Source of the DNA: Planctomycetota bacterium
GTDB lineage: Bacteria > Planctomycetota > JACOTG01 > JAJDCM01
Direction of reading: 5' to 3'
Assembly (NCBI GenBank): GCA_029260825.1
Contig: JAJDCM010000386.1
Span: forward strand, 1-58,427
Length of the DNA stretch: 58,427 nucleotides
Positions 53,893-58,427 of this stretch are shown here, piece by piece. Both the position numbers and the translations under genes were made by a program. Positions within the stretch are counted from its first letter, which is position 1, and each line of letters begins with the position of its first letter. The notes under the pieces were generated by a model that was not told the DNA's origin, did no database searches, and worked only from the letters and a program-made list of their open reading frames with translations.

Positions 53893-54270
53893 TCACACAG
53901 CATAAATGTCCTTTTCGGCGAAGTACGGTCCCCAGCCCTCGTGCTGATGATGCGTGAAGACCATTGTCCACTCGAATGATCTCGGCACAATGCACACATC
54001 GCCACGGAGGGGTGAAAAATCAATCGGCTCGGCACTTGCACAAAAGAAGCCTATACTATGCACCTCGTCGGGCAACACCAATAGATCACTCGAATCTTGC
54101 TCTTGGTAACGCTGCAACGCACCTCGCCGCCGCTGGTGAGGATAAAAGCCATGGCTGAATGTATGCCATGTCCTCTTTCCGTACGACCACTTACCTGTCC
54201 TCTCGTGGATAGGTTTGCAATAGATTTCTCTCCACTCCTGCAGCAACTTCCACAGTTCATTCTCTCTCAT
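53893..54270 (-). CDS. DUF4275-like protein
   Basis: 125 residues from ATG 54270 ('MRENELWKLLQEWRE'); the open frame further upstream is not protein-like. It shows 'KRTWHTFSHGFYP' near the middle and 'CIVPRSFEWTMVFTHHQHEG' and 'WGPYFAEKD' near the end. This 'WH.FS...vy.v...f.WT.v.TH...GPYF' pattern recalls DUF4275 proteins, some of which occur in immunity-like islands. Naming is from memory and moderately secure; the function is unknown. It sits between a propeller remnant and a P-loop NTPase gene in the mobile region. Confidence 0.6.
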   Translation of the reverse strand: MRENELWKLLQEWREIYCKPIHERTGKWSYGKRTWHTFSHGFYPHQRRRGALQRYQEQDSSDLLVLPDEVHSIGFFCASAEPIDFSPLRGDVCIVPRSFEWTMVFTHHQHEGWGPYFAEKDIYAV

Positions 54271-54663
54271 AGGCGACACCTGCGCTCCAGCCGCCATCGC
54301 GAATCTCATTGTCTCTGGCACTTTCCCGATCACTCGATCACTCAACCCAATACTATTAACGATAAGGCTAGATCCTCGGAGAACCGTGGATCTCCCGAAC
54401 GTGAGCTGGATTGACTCCAGTAGACTTCGAAGTATGACACGGCGCAAGAGGAGAATCGAGAAACGATTAGCTCGCCCACATGGGGAAAGCCAGTCCCCGC
54501 GCCCATGATTCCTTGGATCTTGGATCGACATCCAATTACGCCACTGACCGATCCCACTTTCGGCTGGTGAGAAAGATCTAGATTTGTGGCAATGTCAGGG
54601 CGTGTAAGGTCATGCGACTTTGACTGCACCTTGCCCGATGAACGCGATCGCATCCTGTTGTAG
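54271..54663. other. divergent intergenic region
   Basis: About 390 bases between the DUF4275-like gene and the P-loop NTPase. I see no gene. The missing N-terminal part of the NTPase is not recognisable here. Confidence 0.4.
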
Positions 54664-55293
54664 GTGCCAGAGCCTATTCTCGACCCCGAGGACGAGGATG
54701 GGCGTCTTCGACTTTGGATTAGCGGTGCGGGCGGTTTTGGAAAAACTACCAAAGCCACCGAAATCATCCGGCAACTTGACGCCGGTAGCAATGGGGAGAA
54801 AGTACCACTGGTCATTAGTGACGAGTGGAGTGGATCAGTCGAAACCGTTTTGGCTGAAAAGCTCAAAATCAGAGGCAGAAAACCAAGCGACAACATGGTT
54901 CGACTAATGTCACGTTGGTGCGAGCTGTTCGTCGATGGCGTTAGCGAGCGAAGTTCGACGTCCATTGCAGACGACCTCGGATCGTTCCTGGACAATTGCG
55001 ATCCTGGTAGCATCGTTGTGACGTCCCGCGACGAATTGCCACAACGCCTACGCAGCAAGGGCTTCGCTTGCATGCAGATGGGGCCTGTGCCTCCGGAGAA
55101 AGTCCGAACGTTCGCCAAATCCCACAATACAGAACTAGAAGAGGATTCAATCCTAAAACTCGAAAGCTTCCAAGGCAAGGCGCATTTCGCTGCTTCCATC
55201 TCGGACACGGTGTTGGACTTCACCGATCCTGTGCCTCCGACTCCGAGCACATTCACGACCTGGACCGAAGCCATGATGCCCGAGGGAATGTGA
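54664..55293 (+). CDS. P-loop NTPase (STAND/NACHT-like), probably truncated
   Basis: 209 residues starting at GTG 54664, immediately after an in-frame TAG. Walker A 'SGAGGFGKTT' is at about 20-29, a Walker B-like 'CELFVDGVSE' near 87-96, and 'GSIVVTSRDELPQRL' fits the sensor strand of NACHT/NB-ARC ATPases. STAND proteins are much longer, with an N-terminal effector and C-terminal repeats; neither is present. The end ('TTWTEAMMPEGM') shows no family pattern. I therefore regard it as a remnant or a minimal switch protein. Its place in an island suggests a former defence or signalling gene. Confidence 0.6.
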   Translation: MPEPILDPEDEDGRLRLWISGAGGFGKTTKATEIIRQLDAGSNGEKVPLVISDEWSGSVETVLAEKLKIRGRKPSDNMVRLMSRWCELFVDGVSERSSTSIADDLGSFLDNCDPGSIVVTSRDELPQRLRSKGFACMQMGPVPPEKVRTFAKSHNTELEEDSILKLESFQGKAHFAASISDTVLDFTDPVPPTPSTFTTWTEAMMPEGM

Positions 55294-55374
55294 GCGGGAA
55301 CGATCCGGGTGATACAGAAATGAGGCTACGGTCGACCAACAAAGGGAGGAGATCAACCGACGCGAATTCGCAGG

Positions 55375-56580
55375 CTACTTCGGATCACTCGTCTTTTGGC
55401 CGGTCCGGGGTGGGCACCTGCCGCAAACGCATTTCGCTCCGGGTCGAATCTTTATCCGCTCCGTCGACGTCGAAAATCGTCGTGGTAGCTTCGTCTTCTT
55501 CGTTTCAGCTCGAATGTGCTTCATCTCGGCAACAACCAACTTCCGTCGCTCCCACAATTCGCTGCCGAGGTCGATCTTCCCCCTGGACAAAGGTTCTCGC
55601 TTGCGATTCGGAAGTTCTGGTGCTCGAAATCGTAAAGCCCACATCATAACGTCACTCTCCCGACAAAGGTAACCCCTCGAAAACCAGAATCGCTCCTCCC
55701 ATGATAGGCGCTCACAAAGTAGAGGAAGAGATCTCCCTTCATCCAGATCAAAAATCTCCTTGGCTCGACGCAAACGCGTTCGGCCAGAACGATCACGTCC
55801 CGACGGCTTGCGTTGGCTAAGCCAATAACATGCCCACAGAATATCTCGATCTCGATTCGTGAGGGATCGGACCCAGCCCCAATAATCGCGAACAAACGGC
55901 ATTGGGCCCCGTTGCCCCATGAGCCATCCAAGCCTCGTTCTTCTCAGCGCCGCTAGCGCTATCCCTTGAGCTTTCGCGGGCCCATCAATATACTCCGCAA
56001 GAATCTCAACCACGTCGTGCCTTGAGAATGTCGATGTAGGTAGCCAACGAGAGGAATCTTCGGATTCCATCCGATAGCGGAGAATATCGGCTCTCGAAAC
56101 CCCTTCAAACTTCTTTCGTTCAGCTTCGAGATCCACCCCTTCAGACACGGGGGCGTAAGATGGTGGGTTGATCGCCGCGAAGGGGAAAACGAAATAGGAG
56201 AGCAAAGCTCTTCTAGCATGGAAAGCGACCAGACGGTTCGATTCTACCAGAAGCTCAAAAAGTCGGTCGACAACCTCAGGCGCCGGAACGCTAGCAAAGA
56301 AGGAGATCGCATGACATAGAATGCCTTCATCCGGCGAGTCGAGCTTCCCGCGAACAAACGGGATCGCTTTATCTCTTTCGATTTCGATCAAGCGACTCAT
56401 CAGCGGTTCTCTCCAAGCCGGACAGCTTCCACACTGCGTTCCGGTTGGAATCCTGGGACCGGGAAAGTCAGCCATGAGTAACTCAAGGTCGTCTTGGTCA
56501 TCGCCCTTGGCCTCTGCCGGAAAGCAAAGAACACCGGAGAAGAGAAGCGAAACACCAAGAATCGTCGCGACAGTGCTCAT
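55375..56580 (-). CDS. exported protein with HEAT-like helical repeats
   Basis: 401 residues from ATG 56580, with AGGAG 10 bases upstream; the open frame upstream of that is not protein-like. The signal peptide is 'MSTVATILGVSLLFSGVLCF'. The segment 'DKAIPFVRGKLDSPDEGILC', 'HAISFFASVPAPEVVDRLFE' and 'LLVESNRLVAFHARRALLSY' has HEAT-type helix pairs. A C-x2-C pair is at 'TQCGSCPAW' and another C-x-C-x2-C at the end ('KCVCGRCPP'). The C-terminal 60 residues are very basic. The function is unknown; it is probably periplasmic. Confidence 0.7.
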   Translation of the reverse strand: MSTVATILGVSLLFSGVLCFPAEAKGDDQDDLELLMADFPGPRIPTGTQCGSCPAWREPLMSRLIEIERDKAIPFVRGKLDSPDEGILCHAISFFASVPAPEVVDRLFELLVESNRLVAFHARRALLSYFVFPFAAINPPSYAPVSEGVDLEAERKKFEGVSRADILRYRMESEDSSRWLPTSTFSRHDVVEILAEYIDGPAKAQGIALAALRRTRLGWLMGQRGPMPFVRDYWGWVRSLTNRDRDILWACYWLSQRKPSGRDRSGRTRLRRAKEIFDLDEGRSLPLLCERLSWEERFWFSRGYLCRESDVMMWALRFRAPELPNRKREPLSRGKIDLGSELWERRKLVVAEMKHIRAETKKTKLPRRFSTSTERIKIRPGAKCVCGRCPPRTGQKTSDPK

Positions 56581-57246
56581 GGGAAAGATGCTCCTGGGAT
56601 GGTTTGAGTAGGACACATGACGGCAAGCAATTGACGTGCCATGGGGAGGCATGAAACCTGCGCCCTCCTCACACCTCAGGATGTGACCATTTGGGTAACC
56701 CTGGGGTAGCAGATGTCCGTTCTCGAGAGGAGCCGTTAGCGGGGTGACTTGGGACGACCACACTGATCCAGCGAAGCAATCGCCCTGGACAGGGAAACCC
56801 GACCGACAGATCGAACTGGAATTCACGTCTGACCGATTGGCCTCTGCCAAAACCGTTCAAGCTCTTAGGCTCTTGCTTCCCGAGGCAGCGAGAACGAGCC
56901 GGTAGCCGGATCCCTTCGATTGAATCTCTTACTCCTGGTCGCATGCTTGCGCAAATGGATCGCATCTGGACGATCCTTGGACAAACCCGGACGATTTCGA
57001 CCCCGTCGGTAATTCCATCGCACACCTCCCTTCCGCAAACCCCACGAACGCCGATAGTTGGTCCGGCTACTCACCCATCTTAGGGTTCCCTCAACGTGAA
57101 CGGTGTCCAGATGAACGATATGGTGCGCAAGGAGTAGTCCCGCTGTCGGTCCCGAAAATGCTGTCATCCCTACACCGCTTGCACTTGCGACGATCATGGA
57201 TCACAATCGGCAAACACCATTCTACGCGATATCGAGACCTTGACGA
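56581..57246. other. intergenic region with possible left end of the 57-kb element
   Basis: About 665 bases with no gene that I can support; the frames present are Arg/Ser-rich. At about 57163-57198 the bases 'GAAAATGCTGTCAT' and, 19 bases later, 'ACGATCATG' recur at 32507-32550 with similar spacing. They may mark the left part of the insertion sequence whose transposase follows. Confidence 0.4.
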
Positions 57247-58268
57247 GTGGAGATTTGCCCGTTAATGCGATACCTGATCCACTTTTTCCGTGCGGCCTTG
57301 AAGACAAGGGCCCAGCTCGCCTTGGAAAACCTCGCGTTACGTCAACAACTCGCGGTTCTCAAACGCAAATCCCCGCGACCCAAGCTCCGTCGGATCGACC
57401 GGACCTTCTGGGTCTTCCTCTCGAAAGTCTTCGGGGACTGGAAAAGCTGCCTACTCATCGTCCAGCCAGCCACCGTCATTCGATGGCACCGGCGAGGCTT
57501 CAAGCACTACTGGCGTTGGAAGTCGCGAAAGCCGGGACGCCCCAAGATCGATCGAGAGATCATCACGCTCATCCACCGGATGTCTCGCGAGAACCCCTTG
57601 TGGGGAACACCAAGGATTCAGTCCGAGCTTCAGCTCCTTAGTTACAAAGTCGCCGCATCAACGGTAGACAAGTACAGGATCAAACCAAAAAGAGGACCGT
57701 CACAAACCTGGCGCACGTTTCTTCGAAACCACATGCATGAAACAATCGCGTGCGACTTCTTCGTCGTCCCAACGGCTACCTTCCGCCTTCTCTTCGGATT
57801 TGTCGTTCTGCACCACCAGCAAAGACGAATCATCCACTTCAACGCACACACAATCCGACCGCCGAATGGGCGGCACTTCAAATTCAACAAGCAACCCATG
57901 AAGATGATCTCGACATTCGATTTCTACGCGACCGGGATTCGATTCACGGCGAGGTCTTCCGAAGCAAAGTGAAATCACTTCAGCTGGAAGAAGTTCGAAC
58001 AGCGCCACAATATCCCTGGCAGAACGCATTCGCCGAACGATGGGTGCGCTCGATAAAGACTGAAATTCTCAACCGGATGATCCTCGTCGGTGAACAATCC
58101 CATCGACGAGCCCTCTCGGAATTCTGCGCTCATTATCATGAGGAACGCCCCCATCAAGGTCTCGACAATAACTTGATCCATGGGTGCGGATCTTCCGGCG
58201 TAGGCGAGGTGATCGTCAACGAACGACTCGGAGGGATCTTGAAGCACTACTACCGCGCCGCGGCGTAA
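57247..58268 (+). mobile_element. insertion-sequence transposase with one frame break
   Basis: The most complete transposase in the window, about 340 codons. Frame 1 (57247 onward) gives 'AALKTRAQLALENLALRQQL', 'RIDRTFWVFLSKVFGDWKSC', the HTH/helix region, and 'ETIACDFFVVPTATFRLLFG' with the first Asp. At about 57845-57852, in the run ACACACAA, the homologous frame shifts by -1 and continues 'NPTAEWAALQIQQATHEDDL', 'DIRFLRDRDSIHGE' (second Asp), 'QNAFAERWVRSIKTEI' (Glu) to 'HQGLDNNLIHG' and TAA 58268. One missing base is the simplest cause. The family is the IS481/IS3-like integrase core. No terminal inverted repeat was identified. The last 159 bases after it show nothing. Confidence 0.85.
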
Positions 58269-58427
58269 CCTGACCTCAGAACCTTCGAACCGCCCGCTCC
58301 ATCTCCGAGATCATTCCATTCCCGTTTGGACCAACCGGCTCAAGCAGGCCCCGCCGAGCACATCCATCGCAACGAATTTCGGTCGTGTTCCGACGAATTG
58401 AATTCTAGGGAAACGCTCGATAACAGG

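Noticed and set aside
57840..57860. Programmed -1 frameshifting in the 57-kb transposase
   Set aside because: No slippery heptamer of the A AAA AAG type is present; a one-base deletion in the CA run is simpler.

Overview
The window is bacterial and looks like a member of the Planctomycetota or a close relative. This is inferred from gene content: many Ser/Thr kinases of the Pkn type, two of them directly behind sigma-70 family genes; a kinase fused to a SUMF1 (formylglycine-generating-enzyme-like) domain; and several large secreted proteins with beta-helix, LamG and dockerin-like modules. No taxonomic marker (rRNA, ribosomal protein) is present, so the lineage is not proven.

Layout. 1-9.6 kb: the tail of a conserved hypothetical gene, two VOC-family proteins, an SGNH hydrolase, two broken genes, a hybrid histidine kinase, a membrane-anchored thioredoxin-like protein and an S46-type peptidase that has lost its catalytic His and Ser. 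9.6-14.3 kb: a secreted VWA protein and a large secreted protein. 14.7-21.4 kb: a tight sigma factor / WD40 receptor kinase / exported protein operon. 21.5-25.5 kb: a kinase-SUMF1 protein divergent from an HDOD protein that carries only the rear half of a receiver domain. 25.8-36.5 kb: mainly exported proteins, two of which share an unfamiliar Cys-containing C-terminal domain, plus a CPBP membrane protease and a subtilisin. 37-41.2 kb: a TolB-like lipoprotein behind an exported PPC-TPR-CHAT (caspase-like) protein. 41.5-42.7 kb: an antitoxin/toxin-like pair broken by a transposase. 42.9-48.2 kb: a second sigma/kinase pair and a di-haem cytochrome. 48.3-58.4 kb: an accessory region with a decayed CHAT paralogue, an amidohydrolase flanked by ~70-bp direct repeats, a 3' tRNA-Gly fragment, an AlbA-type regulator, a P-loop NTPase, a DUF4275-like protein and transposase copies.

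How the genes may work together. The two sigma/kinase modules look like envelope-sensing signalling units that act on or alongside the secreted proteins. Transposase remnants occur at seven or so places, all reading left to right, and they border the subtilisin, the toxin-antitoxin remnant and the 51-58 kb region. They indicate repeated insertion and decay of related integrase-core (DDE) elements. The best candidates for something little described are the exported PPC-TPR-CHAT/TolB pair with its decayed paralogue, the S46 pseudo-peptidase, the shared C-terminal domain, and the repeat-flanked amidohydrolase next to a tRNA-Gly fragment.
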